From Plazaster borealis (Eukaryota > Echinodermata > Asteroidea > Forcipulatida > Labidiasteridae), in the NCBI GenBank assembly GCA_021014325.1, contig CM037473.1, positions 4,279,501 to 4,343,500 of the forward strand: a stretch of 64,000 nt of DNA, given 5' to 3'. Under the pieces are notes generated by a model that was given only the letters and a program-made list of their open reading frames with translations, was not told the DNA's origin and searched no databases. This document shows, piece after piece, positions 1-11,389 of the stretch; within the stretch, counting starts at the first letter, position 1; each line of letters begins with the position of its first letter. The position numbers and the translations under genes were made by a program.

Positions 1-428
1 TTCTTCTTAGAACCATCACAACTCATAGAGAGATTTATTTACATCGTGTCCCTGCAAACCTCACTTGATTGAAGAAAACGTTTAAGATGAAAATAAGCTG
101 GGAAGAAGGAATTGATATTCCTCTTAAAACAGTCTAGATTGTAGGATGGAGGAAAACATCGCCAGACAAGGAGTTTGACTTTCTTGTTCTACATCTCGGA
201 AAAGCTAGAGTGTATGGGTGAGATTACTTTACTGGGATTAAGTACAACATGATTAAGTACAGCATGATACAGAAATTGTAATGTTGCTGTCCCTTGCAGT
301 CTCATTCTACACTGGTATTATTTACAAGTGAGTTAAAACCATTCGCGTAACATTGCCTGTGTACACCTTCCACTGTAGGGTTCGAAACAATGCATTCAAG
401 GGTTGCGTATAGGTGGCTTGTGTGTCAA
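1..428. other. Spacer with a fragment of a dispersed repeat end
   Basis: No gene is seen. The first ~45 bases (TTAGAACCATCACAACTC and following) resemble the repeat end at 46,139-46,163, so the window probably opens inside a dispersed element. The remainder is A+T-rich with no recognised motif. Confidence 0.4.
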
Positions 429-1126
429 TAGACTGTGCAAGTCTCGCGCATATTTGAACTTCCGGGACCATTGTGGTCCCAACCATATGGAGATTTACGT
501 GGGCAAGATTTTGTTTTGTCAATTATTTTAGTTTAACGTGGCTTATGACCATGAAAAATACATATGTTGTTGGGAATGTAATATTTAGTGATTAAAAAAC
601 ATGAAAGTAAAATCAATTCAACCATATAACGAAGAAAACCCGAGAATTAAACTTGACCTCAGCTTCCGGTTGCTGCAAAAAAATAAGAATTTTTTGCTCA
701 CCTCCGATCACAAAACTTATGTAAACGCTCGTTTTTGATGCGCGATGATAATCGCCAGATGCTGTAATTGCAACGCGAAGCCTTCTCAATGGTTGTTGAG
801 GCGTCAGTGTCCTCTATAAACTGCGTCAAGCATTAATTTTAGGCCCGTGTGACCATCGCGAATCAACGTAAGTGGTTTCTGAAAAGTTAACATCAAATAA
901 GCATCCTGGTCCCAGAGTTTCAATTTTGCTTCAATAATAATTAACACATTATTTGTGTATTTATTATAAAAACTAAAACTGATTTTATAAACATGTAATG
1001 AGTATTTTTGTTGTTCAGATTTTGTCATTAGATATAATTAAAAACAAAGACTTGATTTCAGAGAAAAAAATGTTCTTCGTTTGACGTGTTTTCTCGTTCT
1101 GATACGCGCGAGACTTGCACGGTCTA
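429..1126 (+). mobile_element. TA-flanked MITE, ~690 bp, copy 1
   Basis: The element begins GACTGTGCAAGTCTCGCG and ends with the inverted complement (CGCGAGACTTGCACGGTC). TA lies at both outer edges, which fits TA target duplication as in Tc1/mariner-type elements. The interior matches the copies at 36,633-37,322 (opposite orientation) and 43,479-44,157. No transposase reading frame is present, so it is non-autonomous. The superfamily assignment rests on the TA target only. Confidence 0.8.
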
Positions 1127-2043
1127 TTGGTGCTCGATATGGGGGCATGGTGTACCCCCCCCCCCCATAATTGTGTCTTCATTATTGTGTGCTTGGAATC
1201 TCAGGAATTCTGTTGAGGATTTTAGGGAGGAACTTCGCTGCTATCTTCGCTGCTAAATATTCACAGCGAGGGTTCGCTCGACAAAACGACTAAGCTAAAA
1301 TTTACCTTGCGTTCACACGGGGCATGGTCGCTGTTAGCCAGCACAGAGTGTTTCGGCTTCCGGTAGTTTCCTTTGCCACTGAGTAGTTGTTTTGAAGAAA
1401 TTTATATGTGTTGGCTTGAAGAATAGCTTATTTATTACACATGTAAAGTTTCATATTGTTGTCTAAGTTCGTAGCGATTCGATTATTTAAATTCGCAGCG
1501 ATTCGGAATGAGAAATGCATTTTGATTTTGGTCTTTTCATCTTGTCACTATAAATATACTGCGTCATCAGTCAAGTTGAATAATACAATTTCGTCCCCAT
1601 TAGTGTGCGATGTCACCGTATCACAGCACGTGCGTTGCTTGTCTCTGGGAAGGAGGTTGTTAGTCACATGGCCGGCCGTAGAAACGTTTTCGATCGTTCA
1701 GATAATGTTTACAAACATGGATCCAACAATGCCCGATTCTTCGTCTTCATTATCTTTCTGTGTTATGAGTATGATTTAGCTGTTAAGGAATAATTATAGA
1801 TGATGTCACCTTAATTTTAAAACTTAAAGAATTTTGGCGGCAACAGAGGAGCAAAATGTATAGGCCTACGTGCAACTCCACCAGGAGAAAAACATGTAGA
1901 CGGCGTCATAACATCGAGCTGAAATCATGTTTACAGCTAGCTGAGGTCAGTTGCGTTCACACGACAAAAACACTGCTAAATTCCTTTATCTGTGGCTAAA
2001 GTATCACGTTTCACTGCTTAAGTATCAAGTTTCACTGCTAACT
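1127..2043. other. Spacer with recurrent TGCGTTCACACGG motif
   Basis: No gene is recognised. A C-run lies near 1,151-1,166. The motif TGCGTTCACACG recurs near 1,308, 1,952 and 2,111, alongside TTCGCTGCT/AGCAGCGAA segments, so this is probably one degraded dispersed repeat. Short reading frames at 1,456-1,793 show no family features. Confidence 0.35.
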
Positions 2044-2048
2044 TTTGG

Positions 2049-2104
2049 AGTTAGCAGCGAAGTTAGCAGCGAAGTTAGCAGCGAAGTTAGCAGCGAAGTT
2101 AGCT
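2049..2104 (+). repeat. 12-bp tandem repeat (GTTAGCAGCGAA)n
   Basis: Four and a half near-perfect units of GTTAGCAGCGAA are followed directly by AGCTAAATTTTGCGTTCACA. It is a short minisatellite inside the dispersed repeat of this region. Confidence 0.9.
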
Positions 2105-2219
2105 AAATTTTGCGTTCACACGGTCAAAAGTTTCCGCTGTTAACATTGGGGGGGGGGGGGACACCCTCTGCCCCATATCGGGCAGGCTGTACATGCCGCC
2201 CACCGACTGTGCTGGCTAG

Positions 2220-2460
2220 GGTCTTCATATCGTCATGTCAGTGCAAACACGTGCAAATAGCACTAACGTTACAAGTGAGTTTGAAGTTGTCAAAACGTTG
2301 TATCTCGCTGAAAATAGCCCGGATGTATACACAAAACAATTACGCGCCGAAATGCAACATTAATGCAATGAGCATTATCGTGCTAGATACGACGTTTTTG
2401 CAAATCTACGGGTTTTTTTTGTTTACACTGACGCTTTTGCACTGACCGACATTATTGTGA
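2220..2460 (+). repeat. Dispersed repeat, pair with 54,730-54,945
   Basis: The segment contains TCGTCATGTCAGTGCAAA, AACGTTGTATCTCGC, CGGATGTATACACAAAAC and TACGACGTTTTTGCA in the same order as a diverged copy at 54,730-54,945. The repeated GTATCTC/GAGATAC-like blocks suggest a partly fold-back element. No coding function is supported. Confidence 0.55.
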
Positions 2461-2999
2461 GTGGAGTTGTGCATTGGTTCTATCCTATGCCAAAAGGTCC
2501 TTACTCCGGGCCCTCCGATTTTCCTCCATCCCTCAAATAAACAACAAATACTTTCGATCTCTGGCTGTGCTCCGCAGTCATAATATGGGTCAATGTGGCT
2601 GGCTGCCAAAGGCGCCCCTGCATGCCTGTTGATGATGCGGCTTGAAAACATTGTAGCCGCATCCTTCGTAAATCAGCTTCTGAGCCGCGAGCTGGGAGCA
2701 TCCCAAAGTATTATATGTGTATTATTAAAGTAGGCCCTACACTGTGGCTCCAGTCATGGAAACAAATTATACTAGAGAAATGTAACACCTTTTAAACAAC
2801 TTACTTTGTTTTATTTATATATCGGTTGATATTCTAGACCACAATACATTGAAATTACAAACGTAATCTCCACTGAGCTACATCAACAGTAATAAACTCC
2901 TCACGGGTGAGCTTTTGCTGAGAGAGAGAGAGTTACTTTTTCCACCACCCAATCTCCACATTTGTGAATAAATGCATCTCTTTAGCTTGTAACAAGTAT
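2461..2999. other. Spacer, nothing recognised
   Basis: A+T-rich sequence with a short (GA)n tract near 2,920. No exon, RNA gene or identifiable repeat was found on either strand. Confidence 0.4.
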
Positions 3000-3485
3000 T
3001 GACAACCATTTATGCTACAACAATTATACTGATGGATGTAGCAAACGCCATCTGTCAGACACTGAAAAGTTACCTGTGTATTAATGATGCGGGAAGCTAC
3101 ATACTGCATGTATCACAAAGTTTTACAAACTGACTTGTTTCAACATTGCGTGAATCATGGTGGTGGTTTTGTTTTTGTTTTTTTGCGTGCACCGTATGCC
3201 ACACACAAAGTCACACAGATCTGTGTTGCAGTCACTCTGTGGACATTCCTTTGCTCTGTACACTTAAGGAAATCATATTCTTCAACACTGTATAAAAAAA
3301 TTGTGTGAACGTGCGTAAGTCCACATAGTCCACATAGTGTTTCACGTTAAACACCACTGTGTGTAACAGGTCCATCCATTCGTTTCCCTCGTAATATTCC
3401 CGATATTTACTGTTATTGTCACGCAGGCAAATTGATTGACTTCATTACCCTTGTGATTCAATGTGCAGTGTTTGACAAATCTTAA
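3000..3485. repeat. Segment paralogous to the flank of the GPCR pseudogene
   Basis: Bases 3,000-3,135 (GACAACCATTTATGCTACAA, GATGGATGTAGC, GATGCGGGA-GCTAC blocks) match 11,717-11,860, just upstream of the receptor pseudogene. Bases ~3,415-3,440 match 11,475-11,500 in inverted orientation. It looks like a rearranged duplicate of receptor 5' flanking DNA without the receptor itself. No conserved receptor residues follow here. Confidence 0.5.
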
Positions 3486-3990
3486 TCTGACAGCTATGCA
3501 ACTCTTTGGCTGCCAATGCGTAAAGTTGAAATGTTTGTTTAGGTTATATATAATATCTGAATTGGTATAAAAAGGTTGGATAACAATTAACATTACTGCA
3601 TTTGGCATTCTACTGGTACCATTGCCCTAATTGAGGGGATACATAAAATACACTCTTAAAGTTCTGATCTAGAATTTCTAGGCACATGCGTCCATACCCT
3701 GTCAGATTAGTAATAATATATGAAAACAGCAGGTATGCTTTATTTAAAAGGAGCGAGCCAAAATGATTGTCAATCACTGTACATGTATACATTTGTATAT
3801 CGCAAGTTGCATCAATATTAATATAACACATTGCTTTGACAACATAAGCAGGTACACGTACACAAACCCCGATACAGCGTTATACTCTCCAAGTACTTCT
3901 TCCCTTCTGATATTACATTACAAACAAATTGTTTCCCCCAGTTTCTTGAATTGGGTCTTCCAAGAAACATTCCTCTATGACATGTCGTGG
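3486..3990. other. Spacer, nothing recognised
   Basis: No convincing exon, RNA gene or named repeat. The open frames here are short and lack family features. Confidence 0.35.
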
Positions 3991-3991
3991 C

Positions 3992-4283
3992 GTGTCGTGG
4001 CCGAATGTTAATAACACCGGACTCAAGCTCTGGTGTTTCTGATCAGCAGAGTATGGGTTCGAGTCCCTGTAATGGCACTTGCGTCCTTGATCAAGATACT
4101 TTCGGATGGGACATTAAGCCGTAGATCCCGTGTGTTATGATTGGTAGTGTACGTAAAAGAACCCAGAAAACTTATCATGGAAGAGTAGGGGTCAACCCCG
4201 GTGTTTGTGGTTCACATAGCAAGCACCCTTGTTCACAGGTTTCCTAAGGCTTGCGAGCTACAGTAATTAAGTTCACCTATGAG
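3992..4283 (+). mobile_element. tRNA-derived SINE, subfamily with TTTCCTAAGGCTTGCGAGC tail
   Basis: It opens with a tRNA-like head: box A-like GTGTCGTGGCCGA, a long variable-arm region GGTGTTTCTGATCAGCAGAG, and box B-like GGGTTCGAGTCCC. This is followed by AAGATACTTTCGGATGGGAC and AAAAGAACCCAG body modules. The tail matches the minus-strand copy at 57,196-57,395. It is a retroposed element, not a functional tRNA. Confidence 0.85.
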
Positions 4284-5390
4284 ACATCCTTATAGTTTCA
4301 TTGCTAGAAATATAAAATAATAATCATATTTACACAGAGCAATCTCAATGTCCATGCAGAACTTTGACTTGGTCTTTATGCAGTAACACAAGCCAAGCTT
4401 GAAAGGTATTGGTGCAAAAAGGAAACCCTGCTGTGTTCAATGTTTGTATTTCCCTTCACAATGAGAAGGAAATAATAGCACAACCTCAAAAGATACCTAC
4501 AAAATGTACGCAAATATCCAAATCCATTGTGGAATAGTACGACTGGCTGAATTCAAAAAAGGGATTGAGGCAAACAAATTCAATAGTTCCTAGTCTCGAA
4601 CAGTGTTGAACATTATTTGAAACTTTGAGTTCCCACGAACTTTGCTCCAAGGCAACACAATTGCTTCAATACCCACTCGACTTGCACAGTGCTATTGTGA
4701 AGAATGCTTTGTTGATGTTTGGCACTTTGTGGTAGTTTTCCCAACCTGTCATGAGTTCCAGACGTGCCAGACTTGGCAAATTGAAGATTTAAAGATTTGT
4801 CAAAAACATGCCAAGATGAATGAGTGTATATCATTGTAGCCAGTTGTACAAGAAAAGTAGTTATGGCATGTATACTGCCGTGATGCTCCAAAATTTATTA
4901 TTGGAGGTTAACATGGATAATTATCAGACGCTTTGCAGCGTCGTATCCAAAATAATCATTTCTCACCCATTTCCCCTCTTGTTTTTAAGTAAATATATGA
5001 GTTTATACCATGAGAAGAAAATAGTTGCACTACCGAGAAGTATACATCAATGGTGTTTAGACAAATCCCAAAGTATTGTTGAACAGTATATACATGGCTG
5101 AATTCAATAAAGTGAGCCGAAAATTCAATTGTCACTGGAAATCTCCATAAAACTTAACACTTTTTTGAAACCTTAATTTCTTACGACCTTGCTGTAAGGA
5201 AACTAAATCGTATAGACAGATTGTGCATCTATGTTTATTTTCCTAAACGGTTAAACGGGACTTGTGACTTCCGTTCAACTGCTTTACAATTTCTACCAAT
5301 TCCAATTCAAAACTAGACATTGAATTTTTGTTTACTACAAAAACACGGTGTTCGTGGTGAGTGATTGAATGAATAGGTCATTATACCTTA
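4284..5390. other. Spacer with a faint ~550-bp tandem duplication
   Basis: Blocks around 4,530-4,690 (ATTGTGGAATAGTACGACTGG, GGCTGAATTCAA, TTGAAACTTTGAGTT) recur in weaker form at 5,050-5,230. This suggests an old local duplication. No gene is recognised. Confidence 0.35.
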
Positions 5391-5393
5391 TCA

Positions 5394-6035
5394 ATCCAAT
5401 TCCTGGTTCAGGAGTTATGAATTTTTCAAAAAAATTAACATCAACTTCCGGTTTGGACCGGAAGTCAAGGTCAAATAGGGGTCACATTTTGTGTAGCGCG
5501 TTTAGTTTATGAAGATGTTCTAGATGATGTATGGATTGTAAACCTCCAACAATTTGTTGGAACATTTACTTTCATATTCCGGTTTGAACCGGAAGTCAAG
5601 GTCAAATGAGGTCACAGCGTGTAGCGTTTCTTAAATCTTTGGAGCCCTTTCTGCTGATGTATAGATGATAAAAATCCAATGTGTGGTTCAGGAGTTCTGA
5701 TTTTTTCAAATATTAAATTTCATCTTCCGGTTTGAACAGGAAGTAAAGGTCAATTAGGGTCACATTCTGTATATCGTTTGTTAAGTTGTTACATACTTTT
5801 CTAATGATGTATAGATTGTAAAAATCCATTGTGTGGTTCAGGAATTATGAATTTTGAAACATTAAATGTCAACTTCCGCTTTGAACCGGAAGTCAGGGTC
5901 AAACGGGGTCACAATAAGTGTAGCGTATGTTAGGTTTTAAAAAGACCTTTTAGATGATGTATAGATTGTAAAAATCCAATGTGTGGTTCAGGAGTTACGA
6001 ATTTTTCAAGTATTAGATGGATTATCTTTATGCCG
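5394..6035 (+). repeat. ~150-bp tandem repeat with paired CCGGAAGT palindromes
   Basis: About four units carry TGTGTGGTTCAGGAGTTATGA, an ACTTCCGG...CCGGAAGT palindrome near 5,444, 5,573, 5,722 and 5,872, AAGGTCAAA..GGGTCACA, and GATGATGTATAGATTGTAA. Related units resume at 9,725-10,200, beyond the 3.5-kb TIR element, so that element interrupted a pre-existing array. Confidence 0.85.
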
Positions 6036-6044
6036 TGGTGCGCA
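6036..6044 (+). repeat. 9-bp target-site duplication, left
   Basis: TGGTGCGCA lies directly outside the left inverted repeat. The identical nine bases occur at 9,540-9,548 directly outside the right one. Confidence 0.9.
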
Positions 6045-6185
6045 TAGTCTTGGCCCAAGACGTCAGTGATCGATAGCGGATAGTGTACTGCGCTCGGTTA
6101 CAACTCGTTATAGCGCGCCCTCTTGTGGCTTGAATTACCCAACTTGACTGGCTCTCACACTAACGTCTTGGGAATCTCGTAGCGC
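6045..6185 (+). repeat. Left terminal inverted repeat of the 3.5-kb element
   Basis: It starts TAGTCTTGGCCCAAGACG and matches the reverse complement of 9,401-9,539 with only a small indel (CACACTAACG versus CACTACCG) near the inner end. The extreme terminus itself contains the palindrome CTTGGCCCAAG. Confidence 0.9.
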
Positions 6186-6436
6186 AAGTTGAATTGTGGG
6201 CGTCGCCGTTTTATGTAAATAAGACCGTTGTCAAGGTTGTGTAATGCATTATTCAAATACGCGAACAACATGCAGCTCCCTGCACGGACGGACGTACTGT
6301 ACATGTGTACACACAATTAGTACATGTACGTTGAATTTTTCCCAGACAACCAATTGCCGCTATTCTGAGCATATCGTTGGTGAATATCGTTGACTACAGA
6401 AAACATAATGTCGTTGTACGTCTGGCATCTTGTTAC

Positions 6437-6493
6437 ATTTGTGATTTCAGTTTATTGAAGGCACATTTGTGATTTCAGTTTATTGAAGGCACG
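6437..6493 (+). repeat. 28-bp direct duplication inside the TIR element
   Basis: ATTTGTGATTTCAG..GAAGGCAC occurs twice in a row without change. It is a minor local duplication. Confidence 0.85.
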
Positions 6494-7286
6494 GGACCAC
6501 CTGCTACTGACTATTTATTATTATTAGCAACCACCGATAAATCACCGTACCATTGTCGTTCACGTACTGACTTTGTATTCAAACATTAGGGCTAGTAATT
6601 TTACAAATTCATAACACACAGTCCAGGAGAATAAAGTACACACATGTATCCATACAACTTATAAGTAAATATGAGCGGCAGTACATTTCTGTTCTTGAAA
6701 TTATGCCTAAAGAGCAAACAAACACTATGTGCTGTCTTTAACAACATACCATTTATATGCCTCTTTCTGCTGGAATGCACCATGATGCAAGTGTGGTTTT
6801 GAATACCAGCCTTATAAGTTATAGCTTTAACCTGTTTTGTTCTGAATGCAATTAGGAAAATATTGCAGATGCTCTGAAAATGAGGAATGAGGATTGCAGC
6901 ACTCATTTCAGTTGCAACCTCTACCTCAAGTATGTTTGAACCAAAAATCACTTAGGAAAATACATTGACAAATAATTTTTTTAAAAAGGCTGACAACTAA
7001 AAATGTAAAATGGCTGGCGAAAAAACATTTGTTGAAATACTTGTGCTGAACTGAACTGCAAAACTTACAATGGTCAATACTATGTATGCATCACACTAAG
7101 AAGAATGACTAAGGGATGCTTTTGTTTAAACGGTTGATGTGAATATCATGCCTTCTTGAATTTTGACCGACTTACTTGTGGTGATGAACTTATTTCTACC
7201 TCCATGACTTAACTAAGTTACTTGTCTGTTGACCAAAGTGAAAAAAAACCACAGATCAATTTTGAGATGCTTCAATCACTCTAACA

Positions 7287-7410
7287 TTAAATTCAAATTC
7301 AAATTCAAATCACTTTATTATCCCCAAAACGGGAAATTAATTTCGGCCTTTACAACAATAAGTTCTCAACAAACACGTTCTTTTATTTCTTTATCGCCAA
7401 ACACAAATCT
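7287..7410 (-). mobile_element. LINE 3' end fragment (minus strand)
   Basis: Read on the minus strand, it ends in GGGGATAATAAAGTG followed by (ATTTGA)n. This tail style is typical of CR1/L2-type LINEs and resembles GACAATAAAAC(TTGAA)n at 31,999-32,035. Only the 3' tail is visible, with no reverse transcriptase. It lies within the 3.5-kb TIR element. Confidence 0.6.
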
Positions 7411-9400
7411 TTCACAGAATTGTGATTACGAAAATGATAAAATTTGAAAAACTAAACAAGAAATACCCCACGTCAGCAGTTAAAATGCACGGTTATCACA
7501 GCAGTTATGTGGCACAATTTTTGTACTTGTGTGATCAGCCCGCTTACATTGTAGGGTGTCAATGAAGTTTTTCATCTGTTTCTAAAGTGGAGTTTTTCTG
7601 TGTCTAGGATAGTTTATGGCATTTGATAGACTCTGTTGCTCATCACGCCCAATAATCATCAATTTCACTCGGTGTTCAAAAATGACAAAGTTGTGGGCCC
7701 CTATACATCAACCCCCAGTCCAAAAGCAAAGGTTCGAAGAGTATGCGCACAGCTCCTCAGTGTCAGAAAAGCTATGTAGAAACTCATCTTCAACATCACA
7801 ACATCACTCTCTGTAATGGTACGATACATGTTGACAATAAATTGTGATGCGTTGCTGGAACTTTGCAGCAAAAGCAGAGTACAGTTCTGCACACGTCTTT
7901 CTCGACTGACAGTAAATAATGATGCGTTCCATCAGCCAAAGATTTCTTCCACAATTATATAAATGCTTGATTTTGTCACAGACCGGTCCTCTTGAATAAT
8001 GAACTGCATTCCTCAATTGCAGAGCACGACTGCCATTCATGTGGCAAGACTTGATGTCACTATCATGGCGGCAATGATTGATAGTTTAATCAAGGCTTAA
8101 AGTAAACTACTAAGTTCTCCAAGCTGGTTATACTTCTAAAAGCTGACGTCTTTCCTGGTAATTGGCCCCTGGAAGAAGAATTATGAAATAAATACAATAA
8201 GCTCATATATATTATCTCAGTGTATTATAGAGAAAATTTAACAGAAACTATTAATATTTTACCAATGTACAGTAAAAGGGTCTCTTCAATTCAAGCACTT
8301 TTGTGCTAAACTTGTTCTGCATATGCTTGAAATAATCATGTACATTTGTTTTTATGATCATAATTCGTAATCCCCGACCGCCGAGGGTTATGATCATCAA
8401 TCAACACATACCGATTGCAAACAAGTGTTTCAACAGTGCATGTACACAGAAGAAAGATGTCAGTTAGAAATTAAAAATGTCAGCCAATGATGAGCCAGTG
8501 TCAAATCAAGGGATATGCATCTGTGCATTATCTTAAAGCGTTGTTGGCTCAACTCAGACAAATCATGGAGGTAGAAATATTCTACCTCCATGGACAAATC
8601 GAACCTCAGGGAAGTCAAGGAGTGTTTAAGAGCACAGTCCGAGTCTACAAAAACAAATGAATATTAGGTCAGTTTTCTTCATACAGATTCAATCAATAAA
8701 AAATTCTCTTTTAACTCACCACTTTGTGTAATCTACCTCCATGGTGTAATTATACTGCAGAAATTCCCACACTGGTACAATAGGGCTTCAGGAAGGAGGA
8801 ATGCAGGACTGATGAACAAAGAAGTAAACTGGTGGAGTGGTACTAATAAACATGATAAAACGAGTATTTTTCATGCCTCAGGCAGCCTTCTCCGTTTGTT
8901 CATCTGTGAATCCAGACTGAATCTAAGTCGTTCAGCTTGATTCAACTATCAAGACCAACAATTTTTAAGAGCACGATATAGACTATTTATAGCAAGCGAT
9001 TCGGCCACAAACTGACGAAGTTATTCTTCACAACATAAAAACACATCAGTCAGAGGCACTAGCTCATATACTAGCTGACTAGTCGTTAACTGCCATCTAT
9101 GATCTAGTCTACAGCAGATCTATAGCTTATTATTGCTTCGGCTTTTACTTTTCCATCTTAAGCATGTCACGAGCATATTTCTTTTCTAACGTGAATCGTA
9201 CTTCTACTTGCACATTGACAGTGAAACTGACACTTTCCTCCACCACACACACACACTGACAGCAGCCGCCATGTTAACGTTGCAAGCTGCAAAACATGAC
9301 CCTGGGTCACATAATAAATTATTTAAATTTATTACTACGATCGCGCGCTGATTGGTTCCCTAGGAAAGGCTGGGGAGAAAACAATGAAAAAGTTAAGCCA

Positions 9401-9539
9401 GCGCTACGAGATTCCCAAGACGGTAGTGAGAGCCAGTCAAGTTGGGTAATTCAAGCCACAAGAGGGCGCGCTATAACGAGTTGTAACCGAGCGCAGTACA
9501 CTATCCGCTATCGATCACTGACGTCTTGGGCCAAGACTA
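9401..9539 (-). repeat. Right terminal inverted repeat of the 3.5-kb element
   Basis: Reverse complement of the left arm, ending ...CCAAGACTA and followed at once by the nine-base duplication TGGTGCGCA. The 93-codon reading frame at 9,296-9,577 is only the arm read through. Confidence 0.9.
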
Positions 9540-9548
9540 TGGTGCGCA
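9540..9548 (+). repeat. 9-bp target-site duplication, right
   Basis: TGGTGCGCA, identical to 6,036-6,044. Confidence 0.9.
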
Positions 9549-9724
9549 ATAAACAAGGTAACATGCAGCGATGCTAAATGTATTCCTACATGTAGTTGAT
9601 GTAAACTGAACTACACGTTCATTATACATGTATCTGTACACGTGCTATTACACTATCCCGCGTTCTCAAAGTGGGTTCACACAAACGTGCGCTTTAATGC
9701 CGGTGGTTATAATACAAGATGTAA

Positions 9725-10570
9725 ATGTCAAAATGTTGTTATTTCTGTGCAAAAGTTTGAGCAGGCTCAATGTTCTACAACCTGATGCAAAATTTATGCT
9801 GAAGTGATAAGTAGTTTTTGAGATACGAATTTTATGAAATTTTACATTTCCGGGTTGAACTGGAAGTCAAGCTCAAATGAGGTCACTTTCTGTGTAGCGT
9901 TTGTTGGACCTTTAACGAACTTTCCGATGATGTATAGATTGTAAAAATCCAACATGTCGTTCATGAGTTGTGATTTTATTTCAAATATTAAACTTTGATT
10001 TGATGTAATTCAATACCTGATGACGTCATCATGACATCATCAAGTTTGTGTCGTCTTGATATTGAGGTCCAATTATCTGGTGAGTTTCAATGTTCAATTC
10101 AATTTTAATCTTGAGTTATGCCCCGAAATTCATTTTTTAAAGAAAAACAAACAAAGGCAAACTTTGACCTTCCGGTACGACCGGAAGCAAAGGTCATACG
10201 ATTTTTGCGTTAACTTTTGAAATGTTGCCCAAGTCTTGATCTATCCGATGCTCAATTATGAACATCACAGCTTTCAAATTCAAGAAGATACAGCCAATAG
10301 CAAATGGTCATTTTTCAACTTTAAAACCCTTGTAATTCGACACCTGATGACGTCATCGTGACGTCATCAACTCTGTGCCGTCTTCATATTGAGGTTCAAT
10401 TGTCTGATGAGTTTCAAGGTTCATTTCAGTTTCAATCATGAGTTATGTTCTAGAGAAGAGTTCCAGGGAAGAAGAAGAAGAAGAAGAAGAAGAAGAAGAA
10501 GATGGAGAAGAAAAAAAAAACAGAACAAAAACAAAGAGGTGTTCGTGCTCATATTGCACGAACACCTAAT
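9725..10570 (+). repeat. Continuation of the CCGGAAGT repeat with TGACGTCA palindromes
   Basis: It contains a unit like those at 5,394-6,035 (GGGTTGAACTGGAAGTCAAG, GATGATGTATAGATTGTAA). Two ~110-bp blocks, 325 bp apart (near 10,018 and 10,343), each contain GATGACGTCATC followed by ATTGAGGT-CAATT and GAGTTATG. It ends in an (AGA)n tract at 10,468-10,515 and a perfect hairpin at 10,538-10,569. The arginine-rich frame at 10,389-10,751 is the microsatellite, not a gene. Confidence 0.75.
10538..10569. repeat. Perfect 12-bp-arm hairpin
   Basis: AGGTGTTCGTGC, a 7-base loop, then GCACGAACACCT. A similar shorter palindrome AGGTGTTCGGAACACCT occurs at 59,672-59,688, which suggests a shared terminal module of a repeat family. 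Confidence 0.85.
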
Positions 10571-11389
10571 GACAACCGGAACTGCCGTAGAGGGTAACCG
10601 TGATTGTCAGTGCCAGCTCTGTAGTTTATGTGAACTTAAAGCGGAGCAGATGTCAACTCACTCTCCAAGATTTAAACAAAGTCTTTATGGTCATTTATTG
10701 TGTGTTGGTGTAGTTTTTTTTAGGCATTCATGTACAAAGTACAATGTATAACGAATTGCAAATGATTTAAAATAATGTATTACAAACTGCAGGGGATTAA
10801 GATAAGACACATTCCCACCAACAAAAGGGATGCCAATCATTCTGCATGGACAGTGTCTGGGGCTAACATTTTAAAGAAAACAAAACGCTTTCGTGAGGGA
10901 GTGTGCATACCATGGTCGCTCAAAATATTACTATTATGGTTACTAAGTATTACAGTTATTAAACACTTAGTGACACCATCTCAATAAACTCACACGCTAA
11001 CACAATCGTACTGTTTCCAACAGTACCTTTTATAATTCGCATGCATTTTTTGGGGCGGGTGAACATAATCCCTTTCAGACTCAATAAAACAAATTCCAAG
11101 CCATCTGGAAGCCATCTGGAAGCCACCTGGAAGCCATATGTCAAAGACATGATTGATTACAGCCAGGAGTGGCTTTTAGCCCAAGGCTAAGAGATTTATT
11201 TACAACCCCTGTGGGAATTCCAAGAGGAGGTCATAGATGGCATTTTTTTAAATCAAAGAATCAACCCAGGATAATTTCCATTTAAATGCTTTTTGGCTAA
11301 GTCTTAATACGAAACTTTGAATTTGTTGACAACTCTTACCCACTTTTTCGGTGGAGTACACACAATTTGTTTACGAACAGACTGTTTAA
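10571..11389. other. Spacer, nothing recognised
   Basis: Only a threefold GCCATCTGGAA/GCCACCTGGAA short repeat at 11,100-11,140 stands out. No coding signal on either strand. Confidence 0.4.

Larger units (their letters stand above)
6045..9539. mobile_element. 3.5-kb long-TIR DNA transposon, Mutator-like structure
   Basis: The element is bounded by ~140-bp nearly identical inverted repeats (6,045-6,185 and 9,401-9,539) starting TAGTCTTGGCCCAAGACG, with a perfect 9-bp duplication TGGTGCGCA outside. Long TIRs with a 9-bp target duplication are the usual structure of Mutator-like elements. The superfamily is inferred from this, since no transposase domain was found in the 3.2-kb interior. The interior holds only short reading frames, such as 116 codons on the minus strand at 6,601-6,951 with no recognised motif, plus an older LINE 3' end. 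It appears non-autonomous. The near-identity of the arms suggests recent activity. Confidence 0.85.

Noticed and set aside
1456..1793. Two overlapping plus-strand frames of 107 and 62 codons
   Set aside because: No start context, domain or conserved pattern; they lie in dispersed repeat DNA.
10389..10751. 120-codon frame with an Arg-rich tract
   Set aside because: The basic tract is an (AGA)n microsatellite at the end of a dispersed repeat.
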